From: Catenulispora pinisilvae
GTDB taxonomy: Bacteria; Actinomycetota; Actinomycetes; Streptomycetales; Catenulisporaceae
DNA: 64,000 nucleotides
Assembly (NCBI RefSeq): GCF_015356865.1
Contig: NZ_JAAFZA010000005.1
Coordinates: forward strand, 1-64,000
Direction: 5' to 3'
Within the stretch, counting starts at the first letter, position 1, and each line of letters begins with the position of its first letter. Made by a program: the position numbers and the translations under genes. A model generated the notes under the pieces. It worked only from the letters and a program-made list of their open reading frames with translations. It ran no database searches and had not been told where the DNA came from. Below are positions 34,691 to 43,200 of the stretch, one piece after another.

Positions 34691-35503
34691 CTATCCGAAG
34701 TCGAAGTGGACGAAGGCAACGTCGTCGTTACGCATGTCTCCAGCGGCTCGCTGCAAGGTGATGAAGGCCTGAAACTCCGACGCTTCCTGGCCTGCGAACT
34801 CGCGGAGCACGTTCCACGGCTGCCTACCGGCCGCGGTTTCGGCGAGGAACCACGCGGCGAGCGCATCGGTAGCCAGGAACAGAACGTCGCCGGAGTCGCA
34901 GTCTCCGGCAGCGACCGCAATGTGCCGGGCGAGCAGCGCGGCGTCCTCGTTGCGGCTGCCGGCAAGCGCCGGTGTGACGCCGAACTCCGCCGGGTCCGTG
35001 ACGGGGAACGCCTGCAGCAGTTGATCGTCGCGGACATGGAACAGGCAGGTGTCTCCAAGTGCGGCCGCGTTCCATCGCCAGCAGTGTTCGTCGGGGCGAA
35101 CGCTGACGGCCAATACCGTGGCAAAGGCTCCGCGCTCGAGCCCTGGCTTCTCGTACCAGGCTAGCGGCTTGCCGCCGTTTGCCCGGCGCCCGATGTACGC
35201 GGCCAGCCAACTGTCCCAACCTCGGGCCGCCTCCGCGATCGCCGCGGCGGCAGCCCGCGGCGAACGTACGGTGCCGGGCCGCCGGTCAATCCGGTCGGCG
35301 AGGTGCTCAGCGAGCAGGTTCGCCCAGTCGCGGGCCAGCAGACTCTCCGAAGCCCCGTCGCACAGGACCGCCAGGAACGCCCCGATGACCGGTTCGTCGT
35401 ACGCGGCCGGCGGCCAGACGACCAGGGCGTCTTCGCACTGGTCGGCGTTGTTCCCGTCCTTCGGTACGAGGAACCGTGATACGTAGCCTGGTGTGGCGGT
35501 CAC
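34691..35503 (-). CDS. PP2C-family serine/threonine phosphatase of the TerY-P triad
   Basis: 270 aa. Metal-binding PP2C motifs are in place: NADQCEDAL (Asp25), AVLCDGASES (Asp49/Gly50), AALGDTCLFHV, VLFLATDALAAWF and MRNDDVAFVHF. It should reverse phosphorylation by the kinase encoded 5 bases downstream. Its start overlaps the vWA stop (ATGA), so the three triad proteins are made together. There is no membrane segment or extra domain. It corresponds in order and size to E. coli YegK. Confidence 0.87.
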   Translation of the reverse strand: MTATPGYVSRFLVPKDGNNADQCEDALVVWPPAAYDEPVIGAFLAVLCDGASESLLARDWANLLAEHLADRIDRRPGTVRSPRAAAAAIAEAARGWDSWLAAYIGRRANGGKPLAWYEKPGLERGAFATVLAVSVRPDEHCWRWNAAALGDTCLFHVRDDQLLQAFPVTDPAEFGVTPALAGSRNEDAALLARHIAVAAGDCDSGDVLFLATDALAAWFLAETAAGRQPWNVLREFAGQEASEFQAFITLQRAAGDMRNDDVAFVHFDFG

Positions 35504-36342
35504 CGCAGCTCAGTGGCACGGGTTCCGATGTCGAGGAACTGCACGACGGCGCTGATGCCAGCGTTGTAGACGAATCCTCGGGTGCCGTCGCTGACCTTCT
35601 TGCCCTGTGCGGCGGCGTACGTGCGCATGTGGGCCGGAAGGAAGCTAGAGATACCGAACAGGGTTCGGGCGTGGGCGTCGGGGAGGCCGGCGTCGGTGTC
35701 CGGGAACTCGACGGGGGTGCCACCGACTGACGAGACATGCAGGTTGAACAGCAGGACACCGCCGTCGGCACTGGCCAGGGACGTAATGTCGCCGGCAGCG
35801 ATGCCGGGGTCGCCGTCGGTCGACTCGCCGTCGGACAGGTTCAGCACGATCGGCGGGAACCCTCCGGGATGCTCGTCCAACCACTGCCCGATCAGGCGCC
35901 GCGCGTAGCCGAGGGCGGCCACCATCGGCGTTCCCCCGTTGGCGATCGGCGTCATCCACACCGGGAAGCTCGCCGTCGTCTCCACCAGGCCGCCGGCCCC
36001 GTCCGGGACCTTCTTCGACCGCTCCTCCACGCGCGCGGGGTTGTCTGCGATCTGGCTCAGCGGAACCAGGTCACGCCCGGACAGCGGACCGCCGAGCGCC
36101 GGGCCGACGCTTTGGCCGTAGCCGATGACCCCCACGTGGAAGTAATCCCTGACGCCTTCTTCCTTGGCACATTTCACGGACAGCTCGGTAAGCAGCCGGT
36201 TGATGGCGTCGGAGACGACGTCGGCTTTGCGGCCCGGGGCTTCGCCGCCGATCGGATCGGACATCGACCCGGACTGGTCGACCAGGAACACGAAACATCC
36301 CGGATTGGACCTGCTGATTTCGGCCGTGTAGGTCACGGGCAT
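35500..36342 (-). CDS. TerY-like von Willebrand factor A domain protein
   Basis: 280 aa vWA protein with a complete MIDAS: DQSGS (Asp22, Ser24, Ser26), the Thr in NGGTPMVAAL and the Asp in LSDGESTDGD. This matches TerY/YegL proteins, which act with PP2C and a kinase in the TerY-P triad linked to stress and DNA-processing systems. It is the first gene of the operon. The ATG sits directly behind a G run; GTG 36336, six bases after GGGGGA, is an alternative start. Confidence 0.87.
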   Translation of the reverse strand: MPVTYTAEISRSNPGCFVFLVDQSGSMSDPIGGEAPGRKADVVSDAINRLLTELSVKCAKEEGVRDYFHVGVIGYGQSVGPALGGPLSGRDLVPLSQIADNPARVEERSKKVPDGAGGLVETTASFPVWMTPIANGGTPMVAALGYARRLIGQWLDEHPGGFPPIVLNLSDGESTDGDPGIAAGDITSLASADGGVLLFNLHVSSVGGTPVEFPDTDAGLPDAHARTLFGISSFLPAHMRTYAAAQGKKVSDGTRGFVYNAGISAVVQFLDIGTRATELR

Positions 36343-37103
36343 CCCCCATCGATTCGATGCCGCCAGAGTGTTGCTGTATCAGAGTTCTGTTGTAGCGGCT
36401 GGCCGCCGATCATACAGGCAGTGACCGATCGCGCACAGCAGTGTGGCGCATGGAGGAATCGGCGTGTGTATCGCTGGCTTACAGGACGAAGCGGTCTGGT
36501 TCTGACGGGCCGCTGGCCTAAACTGTAGGCGCACGCGCGCCGTACGGGCAGTGGATCAGCAGCAACGGCGCCCGCAATTGGTGCACGTATGTCAAAGGGC
36601 TGGCGGTCGCAGCCTCTCGACGGCGGAGGGGACGTCCGGACCCCGAACCTCTGCGCCACGCGTTGCCACCGCATCCGCGGGACGTCCGTCGCGACGCTGA
36701 CCGAGTCTCCTGACCCGAGGACGATCTCCGGCACCACCAATGGCTGCGGCAGCCGCGACGCCCGTCGGACCAACCGGCCTTCTCGTGGACCGGGCACGCG
36801 TCCGCAGTCCTGGCGAAATCAGGGACGAGTCGTCTGCACTCCAGCTGTGGCCGCCTATCTCTGGCGGCGTCCGTGGCGGCGTGACGCGACGAGAAGGGCC
36901 TCCCACGTCCGCTGGACTCCCGGCCACGGCGAGACCGGACATCAAGCCGAAGCATGTGTGAACCGTCGCCCGAATTGCGTGACGGACGACAGCGTGCGCC
37001 GGTCGCGGCCAGCCACGCAACGACGGTTGCAGTGAGACGGAGGGTGACGCGCCTGGTGGTGTTCGGCTCGCTGATCACACGCTGGAGACCGAGGGGTTCG
37101 TTA
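36343..37103. other. About 760 bp upstream of the TerY-P operon without a supported gene
   Basis: Open frames here have shifting, Arg/Pro-rich translations and no ribosome sites. The left end must hold the promoter of the TerY-P operon. The middle (about 36560-37000) may be old coding DNA, but no frame stays protein-like for more than about 20 residues. Confidence 0.5.
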
Positions 37104-37475
37104 TGTCTGGAACTATCCGAGCTCGCTCAGGATCAAGCAGCGCTCGGGAACCCCGCGTTCACCGAGCCGATGATGACTACGTGGTGGGAGTTCGCGGTCC
37201 TGCTCCACACCCCCCCCGCGGCCTCGGCCGAAGTCGCCGACAAGCACGCCGACGCCAAGACCGTCGAGAGCCTGGAAAGCCTCCGGGCTTACCTGCACTG
37301 GCTGATCGAGGACTTCCGCCTAGACACCGCCGAAGTCGCCGAGCGCACCCGCGTCAACAAATGGCACAACTCCGGACGCCGGGCCCACGGATTTTTGTTC
37401 AACTGGCTCGGAGCATGGGGGCTCAACGAACTTGGTCGTGACAGCAAGACTTCAGGTCTGCGGTTCGATCGATGA
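37104..37475 (+). pseudogene. Unassigned coding fragment
   Basis: From about 37104 the plus strand has a protein-like frame with strong third-position GC: ELAQDQAALGNPAFTEP, MMTTWWEFAVLLHTPPAASA, LESLRAYLHWLIEDFRLDTA and WHNSGRRAHGFLFNWLGAWG, ending at TGA 37473-37475. No ribosome site or clear start is seen; ATG 37170 or 37173 would give about 100 aa. I do not recognise the family. Beside a decayed gene and transposons, it is probably a truncated remnant. Confidence 0.4.
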
Positions 37476-37727
37476 GGTCGGCTCGTCAGGATGGAGGCTG
37501 AGTCGGCGAAGTGCTGCACCGCGGACGTGGACTTTGACGCTGCGGTCCCAGTTGCCTTCTTCGTCACGTCCGCAGGGGGCGATGAGGAGGACGTCATCGA
37601 CGCCGAAGGGCATCTCCTCGATGCCCCGCTCGCGCAGTCAAGCCTGCAGCGCCTCGACGGGCTTGGGGTGTCCCGAGTCGAGGTGGTAGTCCAGGACGCG
37701 GACGAACTCGCCGGATGGTGTGTCCAT
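37452..37727 (-). pseudogene. Small hypothetical gene interrupted by TGA
   Basis: From ATG 37727 a frame reads MDTPSGEFVRVLDYHLDSGH and PKPVEALQA, then TGA (37638-37640), then in the same frame LRERGIEEMPFGVDDVLLIA, PCGRDEEGNWDRSVKVHVRG and a stop at 37452-37454. Composition is protein-like on both sides, so a gene of about 91 codons was broken by one nonsense change, or the sequence has an error. Upstream residues (CGILDG) suggest the true gene may begin further left and be cut by the ISL3 insertion at about 37.75 kb. Confidence 0.45.
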
Positions 37728-37773
37728 GCCGTCCAGGATGCCGCATCAAGCCTGTCTGCGGTGACTGTTGCTG

Positions 37774-39165
37774 TCAGGTTCTTGAGCGTCGGGGTTGGTT
37801 GTGGCGGCCGCTGGTGTGGGTGGTGAGGTGTCCACGGGCGCGGCGGGTGGTGGCGCAGCGGGCACGCAGGCGCTGGTTAGCGGGGTTGCGGTAGCCGTAG
37901 GCGGCTCGGGCATCGGTCTTGATCGATCTGTTGATCCCTTCCGAGCCGGCATTGCTGACGCCCGAGACGATCGCGGCCTCGATCTCGGGCCACCAGGTGT
38001 TGACCGTGGTGGCCAGGCGTTCCAGTTCCGGCAGGCCGGATGCAGCGCATGACTCGTAGAACCGGAACAGCCGGTGCGCGATCGCCGTCCGGGCGGGGCG
38101 GGTGTGCATCAGGGCCAGGACGTCCATCAGGTCTTCTTTGGCGTTCCACGCGGCCAGGATCGGCACGCCGATCTTCACTGGGAGGCTCTGGAGGTCGTCG
38201 ACCATCGGGTCGAGGTGGTCGGCGTGGACACGGGCGGCCGAGCGGGTCAGCCGGTTCCTCAGCTCCCATTCCCGGTTGCCCTTGCGTCCCCGGCGTCCGC
38301 GCTGCTGCACGGTGACCCGGCGACGGACCTCGGTCAACGCGGTGTTGGCGAGCTGGGCGACGTGGAAGCGGTCGACCACGAGGGTCGCGTGCGGCAGCGA
38401 GGCGCGGACGGCGGACTTGAAGATGGTGCACATGTCGATGGCGACGAACCGCACGCCGGAGCGCCAGGCGTCGGTCTGCGCCTCGATCCAGCCCGAGACC
38501 TTCTTCGCGGTGCGGCCCTCGACCTGACCGAGCAGCCCAGCCCCACCGAACAGGTCGACGAACCCGACATGCCACCGGTCTGCGGTGACTTCCCAGCTCT
38601 CGGTGCCGTCGGCCCCAGTGACCAGACGGAACTTGGCCTTGCCGCGCCGGGTCTCATCGATCCCGAGCCGCTCGGTTGCAGGGGTGAGGGCAGGCAAGGC
38701 CTGCTTGGCGTGCGCCATGAACGCGGCATGGGCGATCGGCCAGGACACCTCGTGGTCCCGGGCTGACTGAACGACCGTCCGGCCCCGATCGGCCACCGCC
38801 GCCCCGGCCGACTCCCGAAGCCTGCAGGTCAGCCGGGAGCGCGGCGGGATCTGTGGCAGGGCCTCGGTGAACGTCCGGCGCGGGCAGTCCCCTTTCCGGC
38901 ACTGCCAGCGCCGCTTGGTCCAGGTCAGCAAGGTGGAGCGGCCGGCCACGGGCAGATCCCTCGGCCTGGTGCGGACCCAGCCGTGCGGATGTTCCGAGCG
39001 CACGCCGCACTCGGGACAGCATCGGGCCTGCTCATCGGCGGTGACCAGTGCGAGCATCGGACTCGCGTCGTTGCCGAGCCGCACGGAGGTGACAGCCACC
39101 CCGTCCAACCCGAATAGCCGCGTCGTATCGTTGACCAAGCCCGTGGCCTTCCGTTGATCCTTCAA
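37774..39165 (-). CDS. ISL3-family transposase
   Basis: 463 aa. The N-terminus has paired Cys residues of a zinc-binding element (RCCPECGVRSEHPHGW and CRKGDCPRRTF). The central DDE_Tnp_ISL3 domain contains VRFVAIDMCTIFKSAVRASL with Asp, VVDRFHVAQLAN and, near the end, SNAGSEGINRSIKTDARAAY with the catalytic Glu. The frame is intact and the length normal for ISL3, so it may be active. I could not define the terminal inverted repeats; GTTGCTG occurs near both ends in opposite orientation (about 37763 and 39170) but extends poorly. Confidence 0.9.
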   Translation of the reverse strand: MKDQRKATGLVNDTTRLFGLDGVAVTSVRLGNDASPMLALVTADEQARCCPECGVRSEHPHGWVRTRPRDLPVAGRSTLLTWTKRRWQCRKGDCPRRTFTEALPQIPPRSRLTCRLRESAGAAVADRGRTVVQSARDHEVSWPIAHAAFMAHAKQALPALTPATERLGIDETRRGKAKFRLVTGADGTESWEVTADRWHVGFVDLFGGAGLLGQVEGRTAKKVSGWIEAQTDAWRSGVRFVAIDMCTIFKSAVRASLPHATLVVDRFHVAQLANTALTEVRRRVTVQQRGRRGRKGNREWELRNRLTRSAARVHADHLDPMVDDLQSLPVKIGVPILAAWNAKEDLMDVLALMHTRPARTAIAHRLFRFYESCAASGLPELERLATTVNTWWPEIEAAIVSGVSNAGSEGINRSIKTDARAAYGYRNPANQRLRARCATTRRARGHLTTHTSGRHNQPRRSRT

Positions 39166-39271
39166 GTCTCAGCAACTCGAATGATCACAGAACGTCACGG
39201 GCGCTTCGCTGCCATCAAGACCCTGATCCAGCGGGACGGTCGAACATCACGGCCAACTTAGATGAGCCGCC

Positions 39272-39703
39272 ATGGGCAGACGGGATCCGGTGACGATGAT
39301 CTCGGCGATTGAACAGCGCGGACGCATCCATTTCAACTGCTTCACCGGCACCTTCGACAAGACGACGTTCATCGAATTCTGCGAGCAACTGCTGGCCGAT
39401 GACGGCGGCACCGTGTTCCTGATCGTGGACGGCGCCCCATCTCACCGGGCGAAAGACGTCAAGACCTTCGTGGAAAACGCCCACGGGCGTCTGCGGCTGT
39501 TCTTCCTGCCCGGCTATTCCCCGACGCTCAACCCTGACGAGTGGGTGTGGAACAGCGTCAAAGCCGCCCGCGCCGGCCGACGCGCGGTCCAAGCCCCCGG
39601 CCAGCTTTACGCCATCGCGGTCGAGGCCCTCCAACGCCTCGCCGCCACCCCCGAAATCGTCCGCGGCTTCTTCCGCGACCCCGACCTCGCCTACCTCAAC
39701 TGA
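39272..39703 (+). pseudogene. IS630-family transposase, C-terminal half
   Basis: 143 codons of a DDE_3 domain: VTMISAIEQRGRIHFNCFTG, TVFLIVDGAPSHRAKDVKTF with the second catalytic Asp, and FFLPGYSPTLNPDEWVWNSV with the last acidic residue. Full IS630 proteins are about 340 aa; the HTH region and first catalytic Asp are missing, so this copy cannot transpose. The lost 5' end borders the ISL3 element, suggesting ISL3 insertion or deletion removed it. Confidence 0.8.
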
Positions 39704-39724
39704 CGAAACCTACTTCGAGTTCCA

Positions 39725-40240
39725 TTAGTAAGCTGACGGCACAAACTTTACGGGCTTATCTCTACCCCAAAGGTGAGTTCCGCTAAAAGGATTACCTCCC
39801 GGAAGTTGAGCATCGAGCGTGAGGACGAGGAATTCGAGTAATCCGCAATCGAACTTCTTCCACATCTCCTCGGCGCCATAAAAATGACGCCTCTTGACAA
39901 CAACACACCCCTCCCCATCATGAAGATTCAGAAGATAAAAAACATCGTCGGCGTCAGCAGTTGTCGCGAAGTAGATGACACCTCCACAATTCCCCGAGTA
40001 GGCCCGATAGGGAGATTCGTACTCTTCGAGGTACTCCGCAGGGGGCAGGGCTGGGCGATCCACAATTAGATAATCGCCCACCGCACCAAACCCATACGCT
40101 TCCACGAAGCGCACATAATCGGATGGCATATGGAGTTCATCCGCAGAAGCTAGCTCGCCGAGTCGCCTTTCAGGGGAGCCTCCATCCGCACGCCGCGGCG
40201 GCATCTGACTAGTCAATCTCTCCAGCCAATCACCGGGCAT
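39725..40240 (-). CDS. SUKH/SMI1-KNR4-like immunity protein
   Basis: 171 aa, starting 12 bases after the RHS toxin stop with GGAGG 6 bases before its ATG. The fold-typical pattern is visible: HMPSDYVRFVEAYGFGAVGD, LIVDRPALPPAEYLEEYESP, GGVIYFATTADADDVFYLL and a C-terminal FLVLTLDAQLPGGNPF. SMI1/KNR4-like proteins neutralise nuclease toxins of polymorphic toxin systems by direct binding. Its base composition is visibly less GC-rich than the neighbourhood, as expected for an exchanged toxin/immunity cassette. The toxin domain it protects against is the nuclease at 40253-40850. Confidence 0.8.
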   Translation of the reverse strand: MPGDWLERLTSQMPPRRADGGSPERRLGELASADELHMPSDYVRFVEAYGFGAVGDYLIVDRPALPPAEYLEEYESPYRAYSGNCGGVIYFATTADADDVFYLLNLHDGEGCVVVKRRHFYGAEEMWKKFDCGLLEFLVLTLDAQLPGGNPFSGTHLWGRDKPVKFVPSAY

Positions 40241-40252
40241 CTACAACCTCCA

Positions 40253-43200
40253 TCAATTCATCCCCAAGTTGTACCACTGCCCGTTACCACCGGCGATGAT
40301 ATTTGGAACACTAACAGAGAAATCGGCCGCTCCGGCGCCACAGTTCGCCGCGCATGTCGCCGAAAGATCAAATGCATATGGAATGGTCGACCGATCAGTC
40401 CAATACCTTGGCACGTCTGAATAGATAACCGTTTGCCCTGCATTGATGGCGGACCGAGCCTTACCTTCGAATGTGTCCATGCGATTACTGAAGCCCTGAA
40501 CACCAATAGGCCAGGCATTCGCGGCCCGTGAACATGTCGCCAGGTTCCGCGCGTCAGTACCACTTCCTCCGAGCTGGGCTCCGATTAGATGGCAAGCATT
40601 AATTGCCTGCCCTGGATTGTTTGACGCACCTATTGCCAGCGAAAAGGCTCTCGCCGCCCCATATCCAGGAGTGCCGTACGCGGACGCTTCCGTCGTAGGG
40701 CTTCCAGGGGCAGCAGCAATATACCGGCTAGTGAGGCACGCAACACCACCCTGAGCTCGTCCACCGAACCCTGTTGGGGCATAAGTAACCCACCCTCCGG
40801 CAGCGTTACCGCATTGGTCGTCGCTTTCTTCATCACCCGTGCCGCCGGTGGCCAAATCGCTGGCCGGGTTCGAGGTGGCGGCGGCGTCTTGGGGACTATA
40901 GGCGTCGGCCTCCGGGGTCACCTGGACCACCAGCGCCGTGAGGACCTGCGCAATGATTGTTGGTGAGTAGTCGATGCCGGAGCCTTGACCTAGCTTGGGC
41001 GCCTTCGGGTGCGCCGCAGGCTTGTCGGCATACTGCGTGGGCGTGGGCGGGGGTGGGGGTTGCGCTGGGGTAAAGGTAAAGACTGCGCCGAACGCACCGC
41101 CGCCGCCACAACTCGTGTTGCACGACGTATTTCTGGTCGAATCGGACGCTGGCTTGCCGCATGCGGTGCCATGGCATGCAGGAACGTCGGAGTACTCGGC
41201 ACCGCCATCAGGGAACGCCGGCAAGCCCATAGCCACCCTGATTTGGGCAAGCAGCTGTACTGGGTCGTTGTCTATAGCCTCTCCGCTCTCAACGAGAGAG
41301 TAGAAGTCCTGTTCGAATTCACCCCGCGCTACCCCTTGAAATTCCGCCTTGCCTTCGGAGTAGACTTGCTCTTCATTTTGGTTAAGGGCCTTACCGTCTT
41401 CGACGATGCCCTTCTCGATGGCGTCGAGTTGTGCCCATTCCTCTTGCGAGAGAGGTTCGGCACCGGCCTGGTCCGCAGGCATGTCCGATGTCGAAGTGTC
41501 GATCGTTGCGACGCCTCCACCGCCTCCGCCTGCTCCGCCGCCTACGCCTGCTCCGCCCCCTCCAACAGTTTCATCACCGCCTGCGTCTCCGCCGGTCAAG
41601 CTCGCGGTGTGGCCGCTGGGGTCGAAGTGGTCGAGTGGGTCGCCATTCCCGTAGCCGTAGGTGTTGGCGTTCGCCGACATGGGGTTCGGGCTGGTCGTGA
41701 TGGTGTCCTGGCTTGCGAATTGGCCGGTGGCAGGGTCGTACCATCGCGAGGCCATGTTGACCTTGCCGGTCGTTTTGTCAGTCCATCCGCTCTGGAATCC
41801 CAGGCTTGGCTGGCTATTGCTGGCGGTGACTGCGCCCAGCGGGTCGTAGGCAGTGGAAGCCGTCAGGGCGGTGCCGGAGCCCTGGAACAAACCCACCAGA
41901 TCGCCGTGGCGGTCGTTATAGGCCAGGGTCTTAACACCGGACTGGCTGACTCCGATCAGATTTCCGGACGGATCACGGCTGTAGGTAGCCGCAGAGTCCG
42001 CGGCGAGATCGTTGGACGTCCCACTGTAGGCGAAGCCGGTTGCGGTCCCCGCACTCATCAGGCGGTCCAAGCCATCGTACGTGTACGTCTGGCCGCCGTC
42101 GGTGGCCATCCGGTCGAAGGCGTCAAAAGTGTAGGCCTCTGCTGTGCCGGTTGTCGGGGTCTTGGCTGCCAGCGTTCCCCGGGCCGTGTAGCTGTAGGTG
42201 TTGGTGCCGTCCGATGTGAGTTGGTTACGGGCGTCATATGTCAGGGTCGTGGCGCCCACGGCAGTACGGTTGGAGTTGTCGTCGTAACCGTAGGCGACAG
42301 TGGCGGCGCCATTGTTCCACGAGGTCAGCCGCTGGGCGTAGTCGTAGGTGTAGGTGTTCGTCGCGGCGCCGGCGAAGCCGGTGGAGTTTTTGGTCGTGAG
42401 GTCGCCGTCGAGGTTGTAGCCGTAGCCGATCGAAGCAACAGTGGCGCCTGCCGAGGTCTTGAGCGTGTCACTGGTCAGCTCTTGCAGGCTGTCATAGCCG
42501 AAGGTGCGGACGTCGCCACCGGTTCCATAGCCGATCGACGAAACCTGGCTCATGGCGTTGTAGCCGTATGTCAGGGTACTGCCGGTCAACGGGTCGACGA
42601 CGGAGGCCAGGCGTCCTGCGGTGTCGTAGCCGTAGGTCGCTGCACCAGCGGCGTCCGTGCGGCTGGTCATGGCGCCGTCTGCGTTGTAGGCAAAGCTCGA
42701 TGATCCGGATGGCCCGGAAGCGCTCATCAGATTGCCGCGGTCGTCGAATGTAAAGGCATCAGTGCCGCCGGGCGCTGCCACGGAGGTCATTCGACCTGCC
42801 GTGTCGTAGCCGTAGGTGTGATCGGCGGTGGCCGCCTGAGCCCCCGTCCCGGTCTCCTTTGTGACGTCACCTAGGGCATCGAAGGATCGGCCGATGACCA
42901 CTCCACCGGGTTCGGTGATGGTCGCCGGACGGCCAGACTTGTCGTATGTCCGGGTGGTGGTCCGGTCGACGAGGTTCGGGAAAGCCGGTGTGGACGGCTC
43001 GATCGTGGACTCCGGTGTATTCCAAGTGTTGTATGTCGTGGTCCATGGTTGGCCGTTGCCGTCGGTGTAGCGTGTGCTGTTCCCGGCCGCGTCATAGCCG
43101 TAGATAGTGGTAATGGAGTGATTCGCGGTGACCGGCTCGGTCTGAGAGATGAGTCTGTCGGCGGCGTCGTAGGCGAAGGTCGTCTGGTTGTTCAGCGCGT

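Noticed and set aside
36560-37035. Possible tyrosine recombinase remnant
   Set aside because: A short HRIR-like stretch was seen but no R-H-R-Y set or stable frame.
41009-42703. Long plus-strand open frames inside the RHS gene
   Set aside because: They mirror the periodic YD-repeat coding on the minus strand, lack ribosome sites and have no domain pattern.
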